From a candidate division CSSED10-310 bacterium (GTDB lineage Bacteria > CSSED10-310 > JAFGDC01), in NCBI GenBank assembly GCA_016932295.1, contig JAFGDC010000412.1, positions 1-6,044 of the forward strand: a stretch of 6,044 nt of DNA, in the 5' to 3' direction. The notes under the pieces are model-generated. The model saw nothing but the letters and a program-made list of their open reading frames with translations, was not told where the DNA came from and searched no databases. A program made the translations under genes and the position numbers. This document shows, piece after piece, positions 1 through 5,791 of this stretch. How positions within the stretch are numbered: the stretch's first letter is position 1; each line of letters starts with the position of its first letter.

Positions 1-796
1 CGTGAATGATCGTACCGTCGAGCACCAACATTGAACCCTGGGCGGAAGCCTCCACCATGGTCTTGTAGCGGTCTCTGGCGGTCCGCAGCGCTTCCAGAGT
101 CTCCCGTCGCTCCATTTCAATCCGATAGGTCTGAAGCGCGATGAAGAACAGGAGTAAGAAAACCACCAGCACGATACCGAGCGATACCGAAAGCAGACGG
201 CTGGTCAAGGCGGCGATCTCGCTCCGCACATCCTCCAGGTAGATCCCGGTGCCGATAACCCAGCCCCATGGCTTGAAACCCCTGACATAAGATTCCTTGG
301 GTACGATCCGGCTGGCATCGTCCTTCCATTGCCACTCGTATCTGACATTGCCCGCACCTTGCTCACGCACCACCCTGGCGAACTCGACGAACACTTTGCG
401 GCCGCCCTGATCCTTGAAATCAGACAGGTCCTTCCCGTTCAGATCCGGACGATACGGATGCATGATCATCACCGGCCGCATATCCGTTATCCAGAAGTAA
501 TCCTTGCCACCCAAGCCGTACCGCATGTGTTCGATCCTGGCTATGGCGCGGCGCTGGGCCTCCTCCTCACTCAAAGCGCCGCTCTCCGCCTCGCGATGAT
601 ACTCGGCAATGACACTCCATGCCGAATTGGTAAGCTCCCGGATCATCTCACGCTTGCGGTCCAGAAGATTGCTCTCGAAGGACGGCCTGATGACCGCAAA
701 TACGACCAACAACAGCAGGATCATGGCCAGCAACGCAGGTGCGATGACACGCACCGCGAAAAACCGCCACTGCCTTGCCCCAAGATCCTGCCGCAT
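1..796 (-). CDS. Membrane sensor protein, sCache_2 + PAS (5' part only, cut by window edge)
   Basis: The visible 265 codons encode the N-terminal half of a transmembrane sensor. Seen: a short cytoplasmic start, a hydrophobic helix at about residues 12-37, an extracytoplasmic region at about 40-190, a second hydrophobic helix at about 201-223, then a linker and the beginning of a PAS-like segment (RYKTMVEASAQGSMLVLDGT). The extracytoplasmic part carries the sCache_2 signature: GGKDYFWITD near residue 97, MIMHPYRPDLNGKDLSD near 110-125, and FKPWGWVIGTGIY near 174-186. Family knowledge: sCache_2 domains bind small ligands, often carboxylates, and pass the signal to a histidine kinase, diguanylate cyclase or chemotaxis output. 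The output domain lies beyond base 1, so its type is unknown. ATG at 796 is chosen because GGGAG (805-809 on the plus strand) sits 8 bases upstream. It lies 107 bases downstream of the PHP gene on the same strand and could be partly co-transcribed with it. Confidence 0.88.
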   Translation of the reverse strand, partial: MRQDLGARQWRFFAVRVIAPALLAMILLLLVVFAVIRPSFESNLLDRKREMIRELTNSAWSVIAEYHREAESGALSEEEAQRRAIARIEHMRYGLGGKDYFWITDMRPVMIMHPYRPDLNGKDLSDFKDQGGRKVFVEFARVVREQGAGNVRYEWQWKDDASRIVPKESYVRGFKPWGWVIGTGIYLEDVRSEIAALTSRLLSVSLGIVLVVFLLLFFIALQTYRIEMERRETLEALRTARDRYKTMVEASAQGSMLVLDGTIIH

Positions 797-855
797 ATTC
801 ACATCTCCCAACGCGCGCGACCCATTATTTTTGAATACTTCGTCTTACAGACATC

Positions 856-883
856 ATCATACCTACCATATCACATCCGAAAA
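856..883 (-). promoter_or_regulatory. Weak candidate sigma70 promoter for the sCache sensor gene
   Basis: Read on the minus strand, TATGAT (861-856) matches the -10 consensus at 5 of 6 positions. TTTTCG (883-878) lies 16 bases upstream as a poor -35. Transcription would begin near 850 and leave a leader of about 54 nt. This is pattern matching only; the -35 is weak and read-through from the PHP gene is equally possible. The rest of the 107-base gap 797-903 shows no hairpin with a T-run. Confidence 0.22.
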
Positions 884-903
884 GAAATCCATCCCGGCCT
901 GGC

Positions 904-1728
904 TCAAAAACCGCTTTCCGGCCGCAGCGGCAATCCCCTGGCTCGTTCCAGCGCCCGGTCCAACGCTTCGAATCGCGCCTCCGGCATCTCGACACCCGGT
1001 GTTTCCAACTCCGACGCGGTCGGGCCGAAATGAAATGGGGAATCGTCCCGTGGCGGATCCCAGGGTCGAATGCGCCGCCCCCCGTGGTAATCGCTTCCAC
1101 CACTGACCAGCATGTCATGCCTGTCGGCCAGCTCGATCAACATCTCCCGGCTTTCGGGTGAGTATGGTTTATAATAGCCCTCTATTCCGTCAAGACCTCT
1201 TTCTTTGAGTTCCACCAGGATCCTTGTCAGCCTACTGAGATCCCTGTCACCCACCAACGGATGCGCCCAAAACACCAAACCACCGGCGGCATGTACCATA
1301 TCGAAGGCCGCAGCGGCCTCGGCCAACAGGGTCATATCACCCGGCTGCACGGGTTCCGCCTTGGTGGTGCCGAGTGCCATCCTCGCCAGGCGCACGGTCG
1401 AATGCCACAGGGTGTTCTTCAAACGCATGCGCCGCTGCAGCCACTCGATGTAACCACGAAATTCAAGGTTGCCCAAGTCGAATCCATACGCCAAAAAATG
1501 GAAGTACTGGGTCGCCTCGCCGATCCCCAACTCGATTCCCGGGATAAACCTGATCTCATTCTCCAACTCCCGTAGGGCGCGCTGAAACCGGATTTGACAC
1601 CCCAATGAATCATGATCGGTTAGCGCAGCGACGTTCACCCCGGCTCTCGCAAGGGTCACAGCCAGCTCCTCCGGCGTCGAAAAACCGTCACTACACAGGC
1701 AATGGCAATGTAAGTCCACATTCACCAC
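904..1728 (-). CDS. PHP-domain metal-dependent phosphoesterase, TrpH/YciV (RNase AM-like) family
   Basis: A complete gene of about 274 residues, close to the usual length of the family. All PHP metal-site motifs are present in order (numbering from GTG 1728): HxH plus SDG (H7, H9, D14), LTDHDS (D38, H39), PGIELG (E66), a His in FHFLAYG (H77), FWAHP (H156), GLDGIEGYY (E183) and SGGSDYHG (D213, H215). Family knowledge: the PHP fold binds a two- or three-metal cluster and hydrolyses phosphoesters. TrpH/YciV members act on 3',5'-bisnucleotides and 5'-monophosphorylated short RNAs and trim rRNA 5' ends. Assignment to that subgroup is inferred from motif wording, and a different substrate is possible. 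Start choice: GGAG at 1735-1738 suits the GTG codons at 1728 or 1725, whereas the first possible start, TTG at 1743, has no ribosome-binding site before it. The HxH stretch is unusually Cys-rich (HCHCLCSDG). The gene diverges from the porin gene. Confidence 0.9.
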   Translation of the reverse strand: MVNVDLHCHCLCSDGFSTPEELAVTLARAGVNVAALTDHDSLGCQIRFQRALRELENEIRFIPGIELGIGEATQYFHFLAYGFDLGNLEFRGYIEWLQRRMRLKNTLWHSTVRLARMALGTTKAEPVQPGDMTLLAEAAAAFDMVHAAGGLVFWAHPLVGDRDLSRLTRILVELKERGLDGIEGYYKPYSPESREMLIELADRHDMLVSGGSDYHGGRRIRPWDPPRDDSPFHFGPTASELETPGVEMPEARFEALDRALERARGLPLRPESGF

Positions 1729-1734
1729 AGACAG

Positions 1735-1738
1735 CTCC
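1735..1738 (-). promoter_or_regulatory. Ribosome binding site GGAG deciding the PHP start
   Basis: On the minus strand GGAG lies 6 bases before GTG 1728 and 9 before GTG 1725. The longer TTG start at 1743 would place this site inside the coding region and has no purine-rich element of its own, so one of the GTG codons is preferred. Confidence 0.5.
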
Positions 1739-1836
1739 GTCAAAAGATCTTGGAACTACATGGTACTACTTCACACAATGAATATCCAGCCGCAGGCATG
1801 ATTTTCCATGGCTCCGGGCGCTCCCATTCCACATTC

Positions 1837-1874
1837 CGGAGGAGCACGATTACGAACTGGCTGAACCTCCTCCG
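1837..1874. repeat. 8-base inverted repeat CGGAGGAG / CTCCTCCG in the divergent spacer
   Basis: CGGAGGAG at 1837-1844 and its exact complement CTCCTCCG at 1867-1874 are separated by 22 bases. The repeat lies about 30 bases upstream of the -35 of the proposed porin promoter and about 110 bases upstream of the PHP start. It could be a two-site operator for a regulator of either gene, or chance. There is no T-run, so it is not an intrinsic terminator. The remainder of the spacer 1744-1836 shows nothing I can identify. Confidence 0.3.
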
Positions 1875-1904
1875 TACACGGTCTCCGGACGGGGGCCGTT
1901 GTCC

Positions 1905-1933
1905 TTGCAAGAAATTCATTAACGGGGTAAAGT
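1905..1933 (+). promoter_or_regulatory. Candidate sigma70 promoter of the porin gene
   Basis: TTGCAA (1905-1910, 4 of 6 to TTGACA) and TAAAGT (1928-1933, 4 of 6 to TATAAT) are separated by the ideal 17 bases. Transcription would begin near 1940 and give a leader of about 80 nt before the porin ATG at 2021. The -35 sits inside the 8-base palindrome CTTGCAAG (1904-1911). The call rests on spacing and location. Confidence 0.45.
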
Positions 1934-2009
1934 TCAACCCAATCGATCCAGAGCGGACGAACACACAACAGGCGGCGGATGGAAGAATGCCGGCACGCAC
2001 AACAACAAT

Positions 2010-2017
2010 GGAGGTGA
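2010..2017 (+). promoter_or_regulatory. Strong Shine-Dalgarno GGAGGTGA of the porin
   Basis: GGAGGTGA is a near-perfect complement of the 16S rRNA 3' end. Its GGAGG core ends 6 bases before ATG 2021. This fixes the porin start and suggests high translation, as expected for an abundant outer-membrane protein. Confidence 0.75.
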
Positions 2018-2020
2018 GCA

Positions 2021-3175
2021 ATGCAGCGAGGATTAGTAGTGATGGCAGCAATACTGGGAGTGGTTATGGTTTGCTCCCAGGCAAGGGGCGAGGTCAGTTC
2101 CAATTTCGACTTGGAGATCTACGGTTTCATCAAGGTCGATATGGCCTATGATACCGGCCGAGTGGATCCCGGCAACTACGCGCGCTGGGTGAACTCGGAG
2201 GCGGACAACGAGGACGACGACCAGTTCAACATCACCGCCAACGCCTCGCGCCTGGGTTTCAAATTGAGCGGCCAGTCCGATTCCGGAAGAGAGCTGTCGG
2301 GACTGCTGGAGATAGACCTTTACGGCGGCGGCGCGGAGAACAAGGCCACTCCCTGTCTCCGCCACGCCTATGTGAAGATGACTTGGCCAGATCGCCGCAT
2401 GAGCCTGCTGGCCGGCCAGACCTGGGATCTCGTGGCGCAGCAGATTCCGGCGACGGCGAACTTCACCGCCGCCTGGTGGGCAGGCAACATTGGTTATCGC
2501 CACCCCCAACTGAGATTCAGCAAGTCCGTGGGACTGGGCACTTCCGCCGATATGACGGCTGAACTCGCCCTGGCAAGGACCCTGGGCCGGGGTACCGTCG
2601 GCGGCTTCGATCCCGGGGACACCGGTGAAGACGCTGGGATCCCCACCGTGCAAGGCCGCCTGGCTTGGTCTTTCCCCATGGGCAGCCAACGGGCGGTGAT
2701 CGGATTCTCCGGTCACTGGGCACAGGAAGAGTATGACCTCGACGCCGAAGGCAATAATAAAACCATAGACAGTTATTCCGCGGCGGTCGAGATGTCCCTG
2801 CCATTCACCACCGGCGTAACCCTCAAGGGGGAAGCCTGGACGGGTGAAAATCTGGATTCCTATCTTGGCGGCATTGGTTACGGTGTCAACGATGATCTGG
2901 AACCAATCAAGAGTACCGGCGGCTGGGCGGCGCTCGAACTGGGACCATGGGGGCGATGGAGCTTCCTGCTCGGCGGCAGCCTCGATGATCCCGACGACGA
3001 ACTGCTGGCCATGGGCTCACGGAGTAAAAATACCAGCTTGTTCGGCAACGTCTCCATCAAACTCGCCAAGAATCTCACGGAAACCCTGGAAATATCCCAG
3101 TGGACGACGGATTACCTGGAGATGCCCAAGGGAGATGCGATCCGAATACAGTATTCTTTGATGTACAAATTCTAA
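2021..3175 (+). CDS. DcaP-like outer-membrane porin
   Basis: A 384-residue precursor. Residues 1-23 form a signal peptide (hydrophobic core LVVMAAILGVVMV, then SQARG before EVSS). The mature part opens with a beta-strand YGFIKVDMAYD (34-44), followed by an acidic loop with EADNEDDD (about 60-67), TANASRLGFKLSG (72-84), the strand LSGLLEIDLYGG (92-103), and LRHAYVKM...LLAGQTWDL (113-137). It ends with IQYSLMYKF, a terminal beta-strand closing in Phe, the usual recognition signal for BAM-mediated assembly. Family knowledge: these motifs fit the DcaP porins, trimeric beta-barrels that take up dicarboxylates and other small anionic molecules; the substrate here is unknown. The N-terminal coiled coil seen in Acinetobacter DcaP is missing. 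The Cys within the signal peptide (VMVC) has Val at -1 and does not make a proper lipobox. The gene has its own promoter and strong ribosome-binding site, and no clear terminator follows it. Confidence 0.85.
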   Translation: MQRGLVVMAAILGVVMVCSQARGEVSSNFDLEIYGFIKVDMAYDTGRVDPGNYARWVNSEADNEDDDQFNITANASRLGFKLSGQSDSGRELSGLLEIDLYGGGAENKATPCLRHAYVKMTWPDRRMSLLAGQTWDLVAQQIPATANFTAAWWAGNIGYRHPQLRFSKSVGLGTSADMTAELALARTLGRGTVGGFDPGDTGEDAGIPTVQGRLAWSFPMGSQRAVIGFSGHWAQEEYDLDAEGNNKTIDSYSAAVEMSLPFTTGVTLKGEAWTGENLDSYLGGIGYGVNDDLEPIKSTGGWAALELGPWGRWSFLLGGSLDDPDDELLAMGSRSKNTSLFGNVSIKLAKNLTETLEISQWTTDYLEMPKGDAIRIQYSLMYKF

Positions 3176-3270
3176 ACGCCTTGTTCCGCGATCCTTTACG
3201 GTTCTCTGTCGGGGCGCGGGACACTATCGCGACTTTCCCTCGGCCGTCCGCTCATGAGAGGATGGTTGCA

Positions 3271-3300
3271 GGCGGCCGCCGGCGGGTGCAGGCGGCCGCC
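3271..3300 (+). repeat. GC-only hairpin from two identical 10-base palindromes
   Basis: GGCGGCCGCC, itself a perfect palindrome containing a NotI site, occurs at 3271-3280 and again at 3291-3300. Both copies are preceded by TGCA, making a 14-base direct repeat with a 20-base period. Because each copy is self-complementary, the pair can also fold into a 10-bp all-GC stem with a 10-nt loop. It lies between the porin stop and the radical SAM start, about 70 bases before the latter. No T-run follows, so it is not a classical terminator. It could protect the 3' end of the porin mRNA or dampen read-through into the downstream gene. Confidence 0.5.
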
Positions 3301-3359
3301 CATCGACACTTCGGGAACCGACGATGATATGCTTACCGGGGGAAAGGAATCTTCCACCT

Positions 3360-3364
3360 GGAGA
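3360..3364 (+). promoter_or_regulatory. Ribosome binding site GGAGA deciding the radical SAM start
   Basis: GGAGA ends 6 bases before ATG 3371. The longer in-frame starts at 3254 and 3329 lack comparable sites, and the 3254 version would translate the GC hairpin into a low-complexity Ala/Gly/Arg stretch. Confidence 0.65.
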
Positions 3365-3370
3365 GACGCG

Positions 3371-4369
3371 ATGAAATTCGATTCAATCCTCCGGAAAGCC
3401 TCGAACGGCGGGGCTTTGAAGCGCGAAGAGCTGATCCTGCTGCTCTCCTTCCCCGCCGATTCGCGTGAGGCGTATCTCACCATGGCCACATCCCGGCACA
3501 TCTCCACCGAGTTGTCCGGGAACCAGGCCGAGATTCACGCGCAGTTCGCCCTGAACCTGGGCATCTGCTCTGGCAACTGCGCCTTTTGCTCGTTCGCCGC
3601 AGTCAACAGCGTCTTCGATCATGCTGCGGAAATCAGCGTGGAGGAAGCCGTGGCAAGGGCGAAACGTTTCGAACTGGACGGCGCTAACGCGGTGTTCGTC
3701 ATGTCCACGGCTGAATATCCCTTTTCGCGATTCGTCGAGTACATCCAGGAAATCCGCCGGGCGCTGGAACCACGGACCATCCTGATCGGTAACCTGGGGG
3801 ATTGCACGCCGGCGGAAGCCCGGCGCCTGAAGGATGCGGGTTTACAAGGCGTCTACCATGCCTGGCGGCTGCGGGAGGGGACCGATACCACGCTGAAGCC
3901 GGCCGAACGTCGTCGCAGCATCCTCAATTTTCAGGAAGCGGGACTGCTGGTGGGCACCTGCGTGGAACCGGTGGGACCGGAACACTCCGACGAGGAACTG
4001 GCGGATATGATCCTGTATACCGCCTCCATCCGACCGGCATACTCCGGTGCGGCGCGGCGCATCGCCATCCCGGGCGGCCTGCTGGCTGAACGCGGCATGA
4101 TCTCCGAACTGCGCATGGCCCAGATAGTCGCCGTCACCAGGCTGGGCATGCCGCGCACCGTCCTGGGCAACTGTACCCACGAGCCATGCACGCTGGGCGC
4201 ACTGGCCGGCGCCAATCTCTTCTGGGCGGAGGTGGGCGCTAATCCCAGGGATGTCAGGGAACGCACCGAGGAGGGACGCGGCAACACCGTCGCGGATTGC
4301 GGAAAGTTGTTCGAAGAAGCCGGCTGCGGCATACTGGAAGGACCATCGATATTCTACCGGCAGGTGTAG
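3371..4369 (+). CDS. BioB-like radical SAM enzyme of unknown substrate
   Basis: A 332-residue protein. The radical SAM cluster motif CSGNCAFC (C66, C70, C73; CX3CX2C) sits in ALNLGICSGNCAFCSFA, where it would bind a [4Fe-4S] cluster and S-adenosylmethionine. The TIM-barrel continues with GANAVFVMSTAEYP (104-117), ILIGNLGD (137-144), the strand GLLVGTCVEPVGPEHSDEE (191-209) and the C-terminal MAQIVAVTRLGMPRTV...LGALAGANLFWAEVG (249-289), which follows biotin synthase/BATS-type proteins. From remembered alignment, the three auxiliary [2Fe-2S] cysteines and the Arg ligand of BioB have no counterparts here, so sulfur insertion into dethiobiotin is unlikely. HydE, PylB and HmdB are other relatives; I cannot choose among them. 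Extra cysteines (145, 197, 268, 273, 310, 319) could bind something else. The start is set by GGAGA before ATG 3371. It follows the porin by 195 bases on the same strand, with no clear separate promoter seen. Confidence 0.85.
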   Translation: MKFDSILRKASNGGALKREELILLLSFPADSREAYLTMATSRHISTELSGNQAEIHAQFALNLGICSGNCAFCSFAAVNSVFDHAAEISVEEAVARAKRFELDGANAVFVMSTAEYPFSRFVEYIQEIRRALEPRTILIGNLGDCTPAEARRLKDAGLQGVYHAWRLREGTDTTLKPAERRRSILNFQEAGLLVGTCVEPVGPEHSDEELADMILYTASIRPAYSGAARRIAIPGGLLAERGMISELRMAQIVAVTRLGMPRTVLGNCTHEPCTLGALAGANLFWAEVGANPRDVRERTEEGRGNTVADCGKLFEEAGCGILEGPSIFYRQV

Positions 4370-4649
4370 CTTGCTTCTGTTCGAACCCGCCAGAATATAG
4401 CGCCAATGCTCGTAATGTGAAGATGACACATCCCCGGCGCGGCGGGACGATCCCGATTCCATGGCGCTGTTCCGCACGCAATCCACCCGGTCCGCTCGCT
4501 CAACGCCGCTTGCATCGCATCCCGCGCGGCTGGCTGTCAATGCTCTCCGGATTATTCGCCGGCAGGGATGAAAATCATTGGATACTTTCGAAAAAACAGC
4601 TGAATTCTGTCGATCTATGGTCCGCCAACAAACTGAAAAGGAGTACGCA
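4370..4649. other. Intergenic region of 280 bases, no gene seen
   Basis: No credible coding region or RNA family motif is visible. A short perfect hairpin CGGGA-CGA-TCCCG lies at 4443-4455 but has no T-run and is a poor terminator candidate. A weak promoter-like TTGGAT (4578-4583) has only a poor -10 partner, TGAATT (4601-4606). The region must contain the promoter of the downstream exported protein unless that gene is read from the radical SAM transcript. Confidence 0.4.
4638..4643 (+). promoter_or_regulatory. Shine-Dalgarno AAGGAG deciding the start of the exported protein
   Basis: AAGGAG ends 6 bases before ATG 4650. The longer in-frame ATG at 4578 would place 24 polar residues before the signal peptide, so 4650 is preferred. 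Confidence 0.75.
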
Positions 4650-4969
4650 ATGTCAGTATGGCCGGTGCTGCATTTAATAGTCCTATCTCCGCTGTTTTCT
4701 TTAGCCGTTATGCTTCAGCCGGTGATGGTCCGGGCGGAGTATTTCATGTATTCCTCCTTCACGCCGGGAAATGCATATATCACCAGCGTGGATGCATATG
4801 TAGACAACCAGGGGTTACTGGGTTCACCCGGTGGCCAGTATCTCTTCCTGGTAGGTGGATCGGACGCCTATCAGGGGAATTACAAAGCCTACGTGTACCT
4901 GGTGGAAACCGATGGTGATCCCGACCGCCATCCGGACAACCCGGATAACGTCGGACCGATTGCCATTAG

Positions 4970-4982
4970 GACCTTCATGTAG
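4970..4982 (+). other. Frameshift site 1 (-1), ends the first frame at TAG 4980-4982
   Basis: The frame from 4650 reads ...IRTF then ATG TAG. The -1 frame reads HVDDTGIYYGVYYHW directly onward from 4976, and is itself blocked just upstream by TAG at 4967-4969. The shift therefore falls within a few codons. One missing C in CCTTCATG would explain it. No heptameric slippery sequence is seen. Confidence 0.7.
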
Positions 4983-5203
4983 ACGATACCGGTATCTATT
5001 ATGGCGTGTATTACCATTGGGGTGGCTTGATGCACTGGGACTTCGACTGGATCGAAACCGGCTTCGTCATTCCGGATAATGGCACGAATGCGACCACCCT
5101 GGGATACCACGAGCAATCCTGGTTCTGGTTCAACGGCACCCATGCGCGGCAGATGTATCGGTATAACGACAATCTCGGTTCATGGGAATACGCTTTCACC
5201 TAC

Positions 5204-5220
5204 ATCGGATCTCGGGGGCG
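5204..5220 (+). other. Frameshift site 2 (+1) at a G5 run
   Basis: The middle frame reads GSWEYAFTYIGSRGRSS and stops at 5228-5230. The following frame takes over with GGDHHDGMEIVNG. One surplus base, most easily in GGGGG (5214-5218), restores YIGSRGDHHDGMEIV. This exactly compensates the first shift. Confidence 0.65.
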
Positions 5221-5261
5221 ATCATCATGACGGCATGGAAATCGTAAACGGCGTCATCTAT

Positions 5262-5279
5262 GTCATGGATGTCATGGAT
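5262..5279 (+). repeat. 9-base tandem duplication GTCATGGAT x2
   Basis: GTCATGGAT at 5262-5270 is immediately repeated at 5271-5279, giving VMDVMD in the encoded protein. It preserves the frame. It may be a slippage duplication in the exported protein gene. Confidence 0.7.
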
Positions 5280-5486
5280 ATGACCTCGCACGTGATCGCC
5301 GGCTATCGTCTGGAAAGCAGCGGTATCCCGGTCGACTCGCCCACGGCGCCAAGCATACTGGAATCACCTTCCACAACCCCCTCTTTTTACACGGAAGCAC
5401 TTGGTTACGGCGCCAACGATCATTTCTGGTTAGCAACGTGGAACATGTCGTCGATCATTGAGATCGGCGGCGGCGGGCTGGCGCAG

Positions 5487-5663
5487 CCAAGCCCCTCCCC
5501 CACGCCGACAACCAGTCCAACCCTCACGCCGACCATGAGCCCCACCATGACGCCCTCCCAGATACCAACGCTCACCCCCACCCAGAGTCCCACCTGGACT
5601 GCATCACCCACTCTGACGATCACGATTACACCAACCGTCACCGTAACGCCGACGATCCCACCC
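5487..5663 (+). repeat. Thr/Pro/Ser-rich stalk repeat, degenerate TPTxSPT units
   Basis: About 59 codons dominated by Pro, Thr and Ser (units such as SPTLTPT, SPTMTPS, TLTPTQSPT) lie between the ectodomain and the hydrophobic C-terminus. Such stretches are typical extended, possibly glycosylated linkers that hold a surface domain away from its membrane anchor. The repeated triplets also create a long but meaningless open frame on the minus strand. Confidence 0.8.
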
Positions 5664-5771
5664 GTCCCCGCCCTGCATACAGGCGGGACGGCAATCCTTC
5701 TCCTGGCGGCGGGGCTGCTCCTGTTCCTCGACTTGCGGAGCCGCTCCACACTCGAAAGCTGAGGGATTCAG

Positions 5772-5791
5772 TCGGACCGGCGCCGAATTTT
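5772..5791. terminator. Weak possible terminator between the convergent genes
   Basis: TCGG (5772-5775) can pair with CCGA (5783-5786) around a GC-rich loop, followed on the plus strand by ATTTT (5787-5791). The 4-bp stem is short, so this is a weak candidate. Only 27 bases separate the two stop codons. Confidence 0.2.

Larger units (their letters stand above)
4650..5762 (+). pseudogene. Secreted surface protein with Thr/Pro stalk and C-terminal anchor, interrupted by two frameshifts
   Basis: The reading frame is read in three pieces: 4650 to about 4976, then a -1 frame to about 5210, then the original frame to 5762. Joined, they give about 370 residues. Seen: a signal peptide (residues 1-29, ending VRA before EYFMYSS); an ectodomain of about 250 residues rich in Tyr/Trp (YYGVYYHWGG, HWDFDWIETG, SWFWFNGTH); a segment HHDGMEIVNGVIYVMD that resembles a beta-propeller blade; a Thr/Pro stalk at about 280-338; then TPTIPPVPALHTGG, a hydrophobic stretch of about 15 residues, and a tail with RSR. 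This suggests export followed by anchoring in an envelope membrane. The first break is confined by a stop in each frame (4967-4969 and 4980-4982), and translation would end at 4982. The second lies by the G5 run 5214-5218. Both could be sequencing or assembly errors, since the shifts cancel exactly and both the signal peptide and the tail are intact. Function unknown. Confidence 0.7.

Noticed and set aside
329..1033. Long plus-strand open frame of 234 codons
   Set aside because: It runs antisense to the sCache sensor and the PHP gene, both of which have clear family motifs, and its translation has no recognisable domain.
2066..2077. Lipoprotein signal (VMVC) in the porin leader
   Set aside because: The residue before Cys is Val rather than Gly, Ala or Ser, and the protein has beta-barrel features with a terminal Phe.
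2033..2716. Minus-strand open frame of 227 codons opposite the porin
   Set aside because: Antisense to a well-supported porin, with no signal or fold signature.
4443..4455. Terminator after the radical SAM gene
   Set aside because: The stem is 5 bp, the loop is only 3 bases and no T-run follows.
3842..4540. Minus-strand open frame of 232 codons opposite the radical SAM gene
   Set aside because: A shadow of a GC-rich coding region; no domain or ribosome-binding site, and the opposite strand has unmistakable radical SAM motifs.
4370..4649. Riboswitch or small RNA upstream of the surface-protein gene
   Set aside because: I looked for c-di-GMP (GEMM) and other known conserved cores and recognised none.
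4970..5230. Programmed ribosomal frameshifting in the surface-protein gene
   Set aside because: No heptameric slippery site is seen, and two opposite shifts in one gene would be needed; base-call error or mutation is simpler.
5420..5749. Minus-strand frame rich in Val/Gly repeats
   Set aside because: It is the complementary reading of the Thr/Pro stalk codons and is repetitive only for that reason.
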